From contig NZ_CP008849.1 in assembly GCF_000730385.1 (NCBI RefSeq), positions 1,612,001 through 1,676,000 of the forward strand: 64,000 bases of DNA, read 5' to 3'. Positions 7,269 through 15,942 of this stretch are shown piece by piece. Below the pieces are notes generated by a model that searched no databases, was not told the DNA's origin, and saw only the letters and a list, made by a program, of their open reading frames with translations. How positions within the stretch are numbered: position 1 is the stretch's first letter; each line of letters opens with the position of its first letter. The position numbers and the translations under genes are program-made. This stretch comes from Alteromonas australica. GTDB taxonomy: Bacteria; Pseudomonadota; Gammaproteobacteria; Enterobacterales; Alteromonadaceae.

Positions 7269-9587
7269 ATGTCATTAACCACACACAGCAACCGTACAGC
7301 GCGGTTACCTAATACTTCTCTCACTTTATGTGCCATGGCAGTGGCCACAGGACTATGGATTTCACCTGTGCAGGCACAACAAGCAGATGAGGAAACCACG
7401 CAAGAAACCAGCAAGCTAGAGCGCATAGAGGTTACCGCGCGTAAAACCGTGGAGTCGCTACAAGAAACCCCCGTGGCTATCACGTCAATTGGTGCTGCGG
7501 AACTGGGAGAAAAAGGCATTAGCGTACTCACCGAAGTACAGCAGTTTTCGCCAAATACAACCTTGCAGACAAGCCGGGGTACCAACTCTACTCTTACTGC
7601 ATTTATTCGAGGTTTAGGGCAGCAAGACCCACTTTGGGGTTACGAACCGGGGGTTGGAATTTATGTAGATGATGTCTATATCGCACGGCCTCAAGGGGCG
7701 GTACTGGACTTACTCGATGTGCAGCGAATAGAAGTATTGCGTGGTCCCCAAGGAACACTTTATGGGAAAAATACCATTGGTGGCGCAGTGAAATACGTCA
7801 CCCAGGAAATGACGGGTGAAATGCAAATGAACCTTGAGGCTACGCTTGGTAGCTACAGTCAGCGAGATGTAAAGCTAACGGGTCAGTTTCCGCTAATCGA
7901 AGATACCGTGTATCTGGGCGTGGGGTATGCAAATTTAAATCGTGATGGGTTTGGCGAATATTTAATCAGTGCACTGCCCAATCAGGATAAAGAAAACTAC
8001 AATAAAGATTTGTGGGCCGCGCGGGTAACGTTAGAAATTCATCCAAGCGATCAGCTCTTCTTTAGGTTTGGCTGGGATAAAACCGAAGACACCTCAAACG
8101 CAAAAGGGGGTTACCGACTGCTACCTAGCCTGTTAACCGATGCGCCTGTACCCGACTCAAAATACGACTCCTACACCAGCTTGCCAACGTGGAATAAAGT
8201 TGAGTTGGAAGGGTACAATTGGTTGGCGCGGTACCAAGTGTCTGACAATTTAGAGCTTAAATACATAGGTTCACACCGAGAAAGTTACTCTCCAACTAAC
8301 ATCGATTTTGATAACACCCCCTTACCTATATTTGACGTGCCAGCTGAATATGACGACAGCAACGATACCCATGAAATTCAGGCGAACTATATCGGGGATC
8401 AACTCAGTCTTGTTTCAGGCCTCTATTTCTATGACGGCGAAAGCTGCGGTAACTTTGATGCTATTTTAGGGGTGTTAGGCGTGTCATTAGGGGCAACGGG
8501 GTTAACCCGCGAAGTCTCCGGTTGCAACAACTCAACAAGTTGGGCCGCCTATACGCAGCTAAATTATGATGTTACCGATAAACTGTCGCTATCCGTTGGC
8601 GCTAGATTCACTGACGAAGAAAAAACCGCTACCGTGTATAACGGGCTGGTTTTCGCCAATGTGTATCCTTATTCTGATTGGGTTGACGGCTATGTGCGCC
8701 CGGATGGCGAGTTAGTGCCTCAAGTACTCGGGGCAGACGCCAATGGTGACGATGTGCTTGATGCCCCTGCGGTTGAAAGTTGGTCTCGGTTTACGCCTCG
8801 CGTCGGCGTGGAATACCAATTTGACGACAATATGATGTTTTTTGCCAGTTATTCTCAAGGGTTTAAGTCAGGTACTTTCAACCCCCGGGCAACCACCAAT
8901 GAACCTGGTGTAGAACCCGAAGTGGTAGACAGCATAGAAGTGGGCATGAAAAGCGATCTGACTGACGCGCTTCGCCTGAATGTTACTTTGTTTTCGTACG
9001 ACCATAAAGACAGACAGTACATAGGGGTAGAAGGGGATTTGACCGACCCGACAGCGCTAGATCAGCGCTTGAGAAATGCAGCTGAAACGGCGGCAAAAGG
9101 GGCCGAGTTGGAGTTAACCTGGGTAGCCACAGACAACCTTCAATTTGATGTGGCTTACGGCTACATTGATTTTGAAATCAAGGAAAACAACGCGATTCCC
9201 CCCTTAATTGGTTTAGCCAGTACCCCTGAAAATACCTTTAATTTGAATGCAAATTACCTGCTGGAGACCAGCTTTGGTGATATTACATTTAATGCAAATT
9301 ATTACTACCGCGACGACTACCTTATTTTTGAAACAAGCGATCTTATACAGCAAGATGCCTACGGCATGGTTAATTTGAGTGCCCGTTGGGAAAGTGTTAG
9401 TGGAAATTGGTATGGCGGGCTCCACGTTAAAAACCTTACTGACGAAGAATATCTGGTTGGCGGCTACGACTTTGTCACCCGAGATGAAGACGGAAACTAC
9501 GGCCCGGGTTTAGGTGGTGATACCACGCTGATAGGTTACTACGGCGACCCTCGAACCGTTCATCTTACGGTAGGTTATCGCTTTTAA
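7269..9587 (+). CDS. TonB-dependent outer-membrane receptor
   Basis: Ligand-gated outer-membrane transporter of 772 residues energised by TonB-ExbBD. The signal peptide ends near residue 36 (PVQA-QQ). The plug domain begins around RIEVTARK (about 50) and includes the DVQRIEVLRGPQGTLYGKN signature near 155-170. A C-terminal 22-strand barrel ends in the aromatic VHLTVGYRF. The sequence belongs to the large, substrate-diverse IroN/CirA-like receptor group of Alteromonadales, so no ligand can be read directly. Its divergent arrangement with the PHB/3-hydroxybutyrate operon suggests it takes up PHB oligomers or another carbon source rather than iron. Shine-Dalgarno AAAGGA precedes ATG 7269. Confidence 0.92.
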   Translation: MSLTTHSNRTARLPNTSLTLCAMAVATGLWISPVQAQQADEETTQETSKLERIEVTARKTVESLQETPVAITSIGAAELGEKGISVLTEVQQFSPNTTLQTSRGTNSTLTAFIRGLGQQDPLWGYEPGVGIYVDDVYIARPQGAVLDLLDVQRIEVLRGPQGTLYGKNTIGGAVKYVTQEMTGEMQMNLEATLGSYSQRDVKLTGQFPLIEDTVYLGVGYANLNRDGFGEYLISALPNQDKENYNKDLWAARVTLEIHPSDQLFFRFGWDKTEDTSNAKGGYRLLPSLLTDAPVPDSKYDSYTSLPTWNKVELEGYNWLARYQVSDNLELKYIGSHRESYSPTNIDFDNTPLPIFDVPAEYDDSNDTHEIQANYIGDQLSLVSGLYFYDGESCGNFDAILGVLGVSLGATGLTREVSGCNNSTSWAAYTQLNYDVTDKLSLSVGARFTDEEKTATVYNGLVFANVYPYSDWVDGYVRPDGELVPQVLGADANGDDVLDAPAVESWSRFTPRVGVEYQFDDNMMFFASYSQGFKSGTFNPRATTNEPGVEPEVVDSIEVGMKSDLTDALRLNVTLFSYDHKDRQYIGVEGDLTDPTALDQRLRNAAETAAKGAELELTWVATDNLQFDVAYGYIDFEIKENNAIPPLIGLASTPENTFNLNANYLLETSFGDITFNANYYYRDDYLIFETSDLIQQDAYGMVNLSARWESVSGNWYGGLHVKNLTDEEYLVGGYDFVTRDEDGNYGPGLGGDTTLIGYYGDPRTVHLTVGYRF

Positions 9588-9690
9588 TCTAGAGTAAGTA
9601 GGCATTAGCGCAGCGCGCATTCTTATGAAAACAGGTTTCTGTTCAGTAAAATGCGCGTTTGCCTAATTTCTGTTTATCCATCTTGGTAAG

Positions 9691-9716
9691 ACCATGGTAT
9701 TATTATATTAACAAAT
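9691..9716 (+). promoter_or_regulatory. Candidate regulator site upstream of the response regulator
   Basis: ACCATGGT (9691-9698) is a perfect palindrome. ATGGTA followed eight bases later by TTAACAAAT matches the arrangement at 7168-7192, where the spacer is ten bases. It ends 21 bases before the response regulator start and may be an autoregulatory site. Confidence 0.4.
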
Positions 9717-9737
9717 TAGTTACAAATGGGTGGCTAC

Positions 9738-10376
9738 ATGTCAGTTAACATGCTTATTGCCGACGATCATCCGCTTTTTCGAGCCGCTATGTGCCATGCC
9801 TTAGGGACCTTACCGGATATTCAATTGCTAGAAGCGTCGAGTTACCCAGAAACGCTCCAACGTTTACATGCCCATCCCGATGTGGAAATGGTGTTTCTTG
9901 ATTTGACCATGCCGGGCACTGAGGGGCTTAATGGCTTAGTGGAAATTCAAGCTCAATTCCCTGATGTGTTAGTGGTGATCATCACCGCACAAGAGTCGCC
10001 CACTATCGTTGAGAAGGCCATCGCCCTTGGCGCTAGTGGCTTTGTCCCAAAGTCGGCGTCGGTAGATTGTATTATTGATGCTGTGGAAACGGTATTGGAA
10101 GGGAATACGTGGGTACCCACTGCGGCCTTACTGGATAATGAAACACAAACGCACTTTTGCAATGAATTTTCCAGTAAATTGAAACTGCTTACGCCTCATC
10201 AACTTAAGGTGCTTCAGATGGTGGCAGACGGCCTGCTTAACAAGCAAATTGCCTATGAACTTGCTATTTCAGAGTCTACGGTAAAGCAGCATGTATCAGC
10301 GGTATTAAAGAAGTTGGGTGTCATCAATCGGACTAAGGCGGGCATTGCATTTAAAAATGCCATGCTAACGAATTAG
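9738..10376 (+). CDS. NarL/FixJ-family response regulator, CrbR-like
   Basis: DNA-binding response regulator of 212 residues. The receiver domain shows acidic residues D9 and D10, phospho-acceptor D55 (FLDLTMPG), T83 and K105. A LuxR-type helix-turn-helix follows at about 145-205 (LTPHQLKVL ... NKQIA ... STVKQHVSAVLKKLGV). Start ATG 9738 is preferred over an in-frame ATG at 9726 because GGGTGG precedes it and the receiver begins immediately. The transporter-linked hybrid kinase nearby (11454-14918) is the likely partner. In Vibrio and Pseudomonas, CrbS/CrbR-type pairs control acetate and short-chain carbon catabolism such as acs. Here the likely targets include the adjacent hydroxybutyrate genes (inference). 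Confidence 0.85.
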   Translation: MSVNMLIADDHPLFRAAMCHALGTLPDIQLLEASSYPETLQRLHAHPDVEMVFLDLTMPGTEGLNGLVEIQAQFPDVLVVIITAQESPTIVEKAIALGASGFVPKSASVDCIIDAVETVLEGNTWVPTAALLDNETQTHFCNEFSSKLKLLTPHQLKVLQMVADGLLNKQIAYELAISESTVKQHVSAVLKKLGVINRTKAGIAFKNAMLTN

Positions 10377-10544
10377 GGGTAAGTAGCTCACCATTATAAC
10401 GATGTAGTGTAAATTTAAGTGACCCGATGCTGACATTTCCTCTTTTAATTTTACACTAGGTGACTCGACCCAGGCTAATAAGCTGTGCTAACGTTATTGT
10501 TTTCGAACGAAATTTGTACATTGTTAGGTTAAACAAGGAACGTT

Positions 10545-11447
10545 ATGAAGCTAGCTACCTTTGTATTGTCTTTTTTTCTCACTTCTGTTTTTTACTCTTT
10601 CGCTAACGCTGCTGTATCTCAGTGGACCGATTTTACTCTCGACAATGGTCACGTGTTCTTTCCGGTAAACATAGAAGGGATCCCCACCCGTGTAATGTTG
10701 GACTCAGGGGCGCAAATTAACAGTATAAATAAAGCGTTTATAGGTAAACATCAACTTGAATTGAACAGAGGAAGCAAAGTCAACGTTAAAGGGGTTTACG
10801 ATGTTGAAACTAGAAACGCGTACAACAATGTGGCAGTGGAAATCTTTGGGTTGCCTATTGAGTTAGACGGTTTAGTTGAAGGGAATTTAGGTCATCATTC
10901 AAATGGTATGCTTTTGGGGGCCGGCTTTTTTTCCAACTTTATTGTGCAGTTAGATTATCCCAATAAAAAAATGCGGTTACTCACTCGTGATGTAGTTGAT
11001 ATGCGAGAAATGGCCAATGTGAAAGCCGTCACCCAGAAAGGTAGCGGTATGCCGATTGCCCAAATCGAAATTAATGGTAAGCCAATGTGGTTACGCGTAG
11101 ATACGGGAAATGCAGGCTCGGTGTTAATCGATCGCAGTTCGGCATCCAAGGCGGGCTTACTAGAAAATGTAGAGGGAGCAAATGCGTCTTTCGGCGCGAA
11201 TAGTATGGGCGTAAACGAATACGCAACAGCTGAAACCGTGCGGTTCGGCCCCTATCAAATTAGTGATGTGCAAATACGCTTTCCCGCAAAAGGTCAAAAA
11301 ACCCATTTGGAGAGCCAGTTCGAGCAAACGGGCAGCCGTATTGGCGGAAAACGCGTTGTCGGCCTCATTGGCTACGATCTTCTGAAAGATTTTATCGTGA
11401 CCTTAGATTACAAGAGAGGCAAGTTGCATGTTGCTGTGCCGCAGTAA
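10545..11447 (+). CDS. Secreted retropepsin-like aspartyl protease with two catalytic motifs
   Basis: 300 residues with a signal peptide (about 1-22, ending FANA-AV). Two aspartyl-protease half-domains can be seen. One has VMLDSGAQINSI near residue 50 and the other LRVDTGNAGSVLID near 185, each carrying the D-[ST]-G core. The second half also contains the hydrophobic-hydrophobic-G motif (VVGLIGYDLL) near the C-terminus. This suggests a single-chain bilobed protease of the aspartyl protease_2 (clan AA) type, acting in the periplasm. Shine-Dalgarno AAGGA precedes ATG 10545. It sits between the response regulator and the convergent sensor kinase. The substrate is unknown. Confidence 0.78.
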   Translation: MKLATFVLSFFLTSVFYSFANAAVSQWTDFTLDNGHVFFPVNIEGIPTRVMLDSGAQINSINKAFIGKHQLELNRGSKVNVKGVYDVETRNAYNNVAVEIFGLPIELDGLVEGNLGHHSNGMLLGAGFFSNFIVQLDYPNKKMRLLTRDVVDMREMANVKAVTQKGSGMPIAQIEINGKPMWLRVDTGNAGSVLIDRSSASKAGLLENVEGANASFGANSMGVNEYATAETVRFGPYQISDVQIRFPAKGQKTHLESQFEQTGSRIGGKRVVGLIGYDLLKDFIVTLDYKRGKLHVAVPQ

Positions 11448-11453
11448 CCTCAT

Positions 11454-14400
11454 TTAATACTGTTTTAGGGTGCGTTTGAGTGCTAATGGTTTTACCGGCT
11501 TGGGTAAGTAGGCGAACCCTTTTTGCGCGCTCTCTTCTCGTATTTCTATGCTTCTGTTCGCCGTGATCAGTAACTTAAATGAAAAGGTAATATTGAGGCG
11601 CTCCAGCGTCTCAGCCACTTCAAATCCAGTTTCACCGAAGTTTAAATGGTAGTCGGCAATTAACACGTCGTAATCCCGTGCGGTTAAACGGCTTGCGTCA
11701 CCTTTGTCTTTTAGCCAATGTACCTGTGCTCCCCAATCACTAAGTAAATGTGTCATTGCTAACGCGACTTGCTCGTCATTTTCAACCAACACTATGCGTT
11801 TGTTGTAAAGGAAATTTTGGCCTTTATCTAGGCTGCTAGGTGTTTGGGAGAGCGAGGTTGTTTCATTGGAGGTGACAACGTGTTTATGTTCGCTTTCATT
11901 ATTGCTCACCCTTTCTACACACACGCTAAAACAACTACCTCGGTTAAGCTCAGACGTGATGTCCACACTGTGGTCTAGTAATCGGCATACTTTATCGACA
12001 ATGGTTAAACCTAAGCCTATACCTTCATTGGTTTTGCTATTGTCTAGCTGATGGAATTCACCGAAGATGTCCTGTTGATGATGCGGTGCTATGCCCATTC
12101 CAGTATCGTATACACTGACTTTAACAGTAGGGGAATCGCCTTGTAAGTATGACTGACGTCCCCGCCGTACACCCACCAGAATTTTACCTTCCTGAGTATA
12201 GCGCACAGCGTTAGACACTAAGTTTTGAATGACTCTGCGTAACAAATTTTTGTCAGAATACACCCAGACATGCGTTTTAATATAATTCAGTGTGATTCCT
12301 TTTTGGCTAGCAATAACCCCAAATTCTTGCTGCAGAGAAGAAAGAATATCATCAAGAGGGAAGGTGGTTTTCTGGGGTTTTAAAATGCCAGATTCCAGCT
12401 TGGTCATATCTAATAACATGGAGAGGAGCGTTTGTGCATTGTTCAGAGAATTCACTACGCCTTCGGATAAGCTAGCTAATTCACTCCCCTCGGTCTTTTT
12501 GTTTAGCATCGCGGCAAACAAGCTGGCTGCATTGAAAGGCTGCATTAGGTCATGCCCCGCTGCCGCTAAAAATTTGGTTTTACTTTCATTTGCATTCACC
12601 GCGTCTTGTTTTGCCGTTTCCAGCTCTAAGGTGCGTTGCACCACTCTGGCTTCCAAATCACTTTTTGCCCCTTCCAGGGCTTTCTGAATAGAAATGTACT
12701 CAGTAATGTCGCTAAAAGTGGTTACATAGCCGCCTCCAGGAAGTGGAGCGCCATTAATTTCAATCACTTTGCCGTCGGGTTGCTTTCGCACATACTTATG
12801 GCGACTGCCATTGAGCATATAACCGACACGTTTCTCTATCTCAGCTTGAGCACTACTATTACTTTCTTCTAACGATATTTCTGCTGGTTTTAACGTGGTT
12901 GTAGGCTGATGAAGTGCGCCGAATAGCCCTCGTTTTGCATTAAAGTTGAGAATGTCAGTAATGGGCATGCCCACCTTTAAAAAGTGCTTAGGGTAGTTGA
13001 ACAACTGCACGTATCTATCATTCCACGCTAATAGCCTAAGCTTTTCGTCCAGCACGCTAATACCCTGCTCAATATTCTGAACCGAAGACTGAAGCACCTC
13101 ATGGTTAAACTGAAATGACTGGGACGCTTCTTCTACCCAGTCCACTAAATCGGGCAGGGTATCACCGCCGGTGTCCGCAATTGCGCCAAGTAAAATACGC
13201 GCGCTAGGCGCGCCAACTTGGGCGGCCAGTAGCTTTTCAACACGATTTACCAAAGCATGACTAGCGTAGCCGTTAGCGAAGGCTTGATGTAAATCTACCG
13301 ACAGTTGCTGAGTCAGTTTTTGATGAGACGACTTATCTAGCACACGCTGGCTGAGAGTAATGAGGTCTCGGACTTTCACAGAGAGAAACGGCGGGATTGA
13401 TTGCGATTCTTTTTGTCCTTTCCCACTGCTTTTGTTTCGTTGAGAGAGTAAAGCAATAATGATGAACGTGGTGCAATTAACTAACAAGGAGAAAACGAAA
13501 CCTGAGCCAAGTTCAGCATCACTTGGTGGTGGGTTAAAATAGTAGCTCGACAGTAAGCTAGGATATAAAAGAAAATAACACCAACACCCTAGACCGCTCA
13601 ATAATGCGCAAATCGCCGCCCATTTCGTACTCTTTTTCCAATAAAGACCAAACATGAGAACTGGCATGCATTGCGCCAGCAACGCTATGGCAATTACACC
13701 ACTTTTAACAAGGGGCGCGGCTTGGCTTATGTTCAAGTGATACCAAAGCGCCACAGACAATACCACTAATACGGTCAAACGTCGGATCGCCAAAATTTTC
13801 GTGGGCTGCATGGTATGATTGGGCGTGCGTTTAAGTCTGACCTTTAGCCATAGGGGCGTCACCAAGTTATTCGCTATCATAATCCCCAACGCCAGTGTCG
13901 CCACAATAACCATACTGGTGGTTGCAGATAAACCGCCGATAAAGGCGAACGCCGATAAATAAAGGTTATTGCTGTAAAGTGGCAGAGCAATAACATACGT
14001 GTCCGACGCCATGGTAGTGGGGAGCAACATTTTTCCAGCCAGTGCAATAGGCAGTAAAAACACCGTCATGCCCAGTAAGTAAAGGGGAAACAGCCAACGA
14101 GCTGTACGAAGTTCACCCTCCCCATTTTGTTCGATAAAATTCATTTGAAATTGACGCGGCAGCACGAACATTGAGCACACGCCGAGCAAGACGTGAGTTA
14201 AATACACCCAAGGGGCACGATCGGCATATAGCACCTCGTTTGCCGCCTGATCGCGTGATGCATGCGCGACTAAATCTAATACCCCATCGAATAAATAGAA
14301 GCAGGCAAAAATACCTATGGCACACAGTGCGCAAAGTTTGATAATGGATTCAAAAGCAATGGTTAGCAGCAATCCAGGGTGTTTGTCGGTGAGGTTTAGT

Positions 14401-14918
14401 GAGCGAGTGCCGAATATTATTGCGAAAAGGGTCATTAACGCTGCCACGTATATACTTACCTTTGGCCCACTGTTTTGTGTGTCTGCCGTGATCAAATTTA
14501 TCGACTTAGTAATAGCATCAAGTTGAAGGGCAATATAAGGAATGACACCAATAAAGCATAACACTGTGATTAGCGCCGCAATTAAGTGGGAATGGCGATA
14601 TTTCATGGCAATTAAATCTGCCAAAGAGCTAATATTATGTTGCTGGCATAAGCGACTGATGTTGAGGAGTACGGGAAAGGCAAAGGCCATAGTCAGGACA
14701 ATACCTAAATAAGTGGGGATAATGGCCCAGCCGTATTCAGCGGCTTGTGATGTGGTGCCAAAGAATGCCCAGGAAGTACAGTGCACACCCAACCCTAAAC
14801 TGTACAAAATAGGATGTTGCTGATTGTCGCGTAGGTATTTATCGCCCCAAAAGGCAAGGGCAAATAGCGCCACAAGATACAAGCTAACTAAAATACCTAC
14901 AGTCCAGATACTGAGCAT
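11454..14918 (-). CDS. SSS-transporter/PAS hybrid sensor histidine kinase, CrbS-like
   Basis: Inner-membrane hybrid kinase of 1154 residues. Domains in order: a sodium:solute symporter-like region with about 13 membrane helices (1-490); a helical linker resembling a STAC domain (about 510-580); a PAS domain (about 600-735); a coiled coil; HisKA with AAAGHDLMQPFNAA; an HATPase_c domain with NLVSNAVRYT, DTGMGIAP and GIGLGLTIV; and a C-terminal receiver (about 1039-1154) with phospho-acceptor Asp in VLIADYHL. This is the CrbS architecture, in which the transporter domain is thought to sense or carry a small carboxylate. It converges on the protease gene with six bases between the stops. Probable partner of the regulator at 9738-10376. 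Confidence 0.9.
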   Translation of the reverse strand: MLSIWTVGILVSLYLVALFALAFWGDKYLRDNQQHPILYSLGLGVHCTSWAFFGTTSQAAEYGWAIIPTYLGIVLTMAFAFPVLLNISRLCQQHNISSLADLIAMKYRHSHLIAALITVLCFIGVIPYIALQLDAITKSINLITADTQNSGPKVSIYVAALMTLFAIIFGTRSLNLTDKHPGLLLTIAFESIIKLCALCAIGIFACFYLFDGVLDLVAHASRDQAANEVLYADRAPWVYLTHVLLGVCSMFVLPRQFQMNFIEQNGEGELRTARWLFPLYLLGMTVFLLPIALAGKMLLPTTMASDTYVIALPLYSNNLYLSAFAFIGGLSATTSMVIVATLALGIMIANNLVTPLWLKVRLKRTPNHTMQPTKILAIRRLTVLVVLSVALWYHLNISQAAPLVKSGVIAIALLAQCMPVLMFGLYWKKSTKWAAICALLSGLGCWCYFLLYPSLLSSYYFNPPPSDAELGSGFVFSLLVNCTTFIIIALLSQRNKSSGKGQKESQSIPPFLSVKVRDLITLSQRVLDKSSHQKLTQQLSVDLHQAFANGYASHALVNRVEKLLAAQVGAPSARILLGAIADTGGDTLPDLVDWVEEASQSFQFNHEVLQSSVQNIEQGISVLDEKLRLLAWNDRYVQLFNYPKHFLKVGMPITDILNFNAKRGLFGALHQPTTTLKPAEISLEESNSSAQAEIEKRVGYMLNGSRHKYVRKQPDGKVIEINGAPLPGGGYVTTFSDITEYISIQKALEGAKSDLEARVVQRTLELETAKQDAVNANESKTKFLAAAGHDLMQPFNAASLFAAMLNKKTEGSELASLSEGVVNSLNNAQTLLSMLLDMTKLESGILKPQKTTFPLDDILSSLQQEFGVIASQKGITLNYIKTHVWVYSDKNLLRRVIQNLVSNAVRYTQEGKILVGVRRGRQSYLQGDSPTVKVSVYDTGMGIAPHHQQDIFGEFHQLDNSKTNEGIGLGLTIVDKVCRLLDHSVDITSELNRGSCFSVCVERVSNNESEHKHVVTSNETTSLSQTPSSLDKGQNFLYNKRIVLVENDEQVALAMTHLLSDWGAQVHWLKDKGDASRLTARDYDVLIADYHLNFGETGFEVAETLERLNITFSFKLLITANRSIEIREESAQKGFAYLPKPVKPLALKRTLKQY

Positions 14919-15087
14919 GTAATATCCATATCAAAAGAACGATAAAAAGCAAATTCGTTGGCTACAAGGCGGCGAAAATACACTTAACTTTTTATTTACA
15001 TTTAGTGGCATCGTACCGCTCATTTTCATTTCATTCCATCTAATTGCCATTTTTTTCCCCTTCATCCACAAAAATTATGTGGATACC

Positions 15088-15114
15088 CTTGAACACCCTA
15101 AAACTAGCCCCATA
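15088..15114 (+). promoter_or_regulatory. Sigma-32-type heat-shock promoter of grpE
   Basis: CTTGAA (15088-15093) and CCCCATA (15108-15114) are separated by 14 bases. This is a close match to the RpoH consensus (CTTGAAA, 13-15 bases, CCCCATNT). It lies 79 bases upstream of the grpE start. Confidence 0.85.
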
Positions 15115-15193
15115 AATAACCGCAACAGATATACAGCCAATGACGAAGCGTCATTGCGCATTGCCCAAATTAAGAAAAACGTTGGAGGTAGGC

Positions 15194-15823
15194 ATGAGCG
15201 AAAATCGCGACGTGCAGGCAGAACAAGAGAGTGCAGCAGACGAAACCGTGCAGGCAACGGAAGATGCACAGGTTGAAGTTGAAGTGGCAGAGGGTGAGCA
15301 AGCGCCGCTGGATGAAAATGCACAGCGCATTTACGAGTTGGAAACAGCACTATCTGAAGCGCAAGCCACCATTAAAGAGCAGCAAGAAGGTGTACTTCGT
15401 GCACGTGCCGATGCTGAAAATGCGCGCCGCCGTGCAGATGGTGAAGTAGAAAAAGCGCGTAAGTTTGCGCTAGAACGCTTTGCTGGCGAATTACTTCCGG
15501 TCATCGACAACCTCGAACGTGCAATTGAAATGACCGACAGTGAAGACGAAGCGGTTAAGCCGTTACTAGAAGGTGTGGAAATGACCCACAAAACTTTCTT
15601 AAGCACTATTGAGAAATTTGGATTAAGCCTTATTGATCCACAGGGTGAAACCTTTAACCCTGACCTGCATCAGGCAATGTCTATGCAAGAAAGTGCAGAT
15701 CACGCGCCAAACACAGTGATGGCCGTCATGCAAAAAGGTTATCAAATTAATGGCCGTTTGTTGCGCCCAGCCATGGTAATGGTATCTCGCGCACCAAGTG
15801 GTGGTGTCGACACCCAAGCCTAA
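15194..15823 (+). CDS. grpE: Nucleotide exchange factor GrpE
   Basis: Co-chaperone that releases ADP from DnaK and acts as a thermosensor of the chaperone cycle. 209 residues: an acidic disordered N-terminus (1-45), a long coiled coil (about 50-105), and the C-terminal beta-domain with PVIDNLERA near 115 and the [14 protein letters not shown] motif near 180. Start ATG 15194 has GGAGG seven bases upstream and is preferred over the frame opening at 15140. It lies directly upstream of dnaK (119 bases) and behind a heat-shock promoter. In E. coli grpE is not next to dnaK, but grpE-dnaK-dnaJ clusters are common in other bacteria. Confidence 0.97.
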   Translation: MSENRDVQAEQESAADETVQATEDAQVEVEVAEGEQAPLDENAQRIYELETALSEAQATIKEQQEGVLRARADAENARRRADGEVEKARKFALERFAGELLPVIDNLERAIEMTDSEDEAVKPLLEGVEMTHKTFLSTIEKFGLSLIDPQGETFNPDLHQAMSMQESADHAPNTVMAVMQKGYQINGRLLRPAMVMVSRAPSGGVDTQA

Positions 15824-15876
15824 TTAGGTAAAGCGGGTAAAACGATACAAAATTGTCAGTTTTTTTACTGGCAACT

Positions 15877-15904
15877 ATTGAAAAGAACGGGGAATAACCC
15901 CACT
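15877..15904 (+). promoter_or_regulatory. Probable sigma-32-type promoter of dnaK
   Basis: ATTGAAA (15877-15883) is followed after 14 bases by CCCCACT (15898-15904), close to the RpoH consensus and 39 bases before the dnaK ATG. The same stretch also forms a small GGGG-CCCC hairpin (15889-15901), so some of the match may reflect that structure. Confidence 0.65.
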
Positions 15905-15942
15905 AAAAGTACAGAATTAAGAAACTTTTTCGGAGACACAAA

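Noticed and set aside
7199-7585. 128-residue ORF opposite the TonB receptor start
   Set aside because: It is antisense to a clear signal peptide and plug domain and shows low-complexity Ser/Cys/Val composition typical of shadow frames.
15889-15901. GGGG-AATAA-CCCC as a terminator between grpE and dnaK
   Set aside because: Four-bp stem and no T-run. It overlaps a better-supported heat-shock -10 element.
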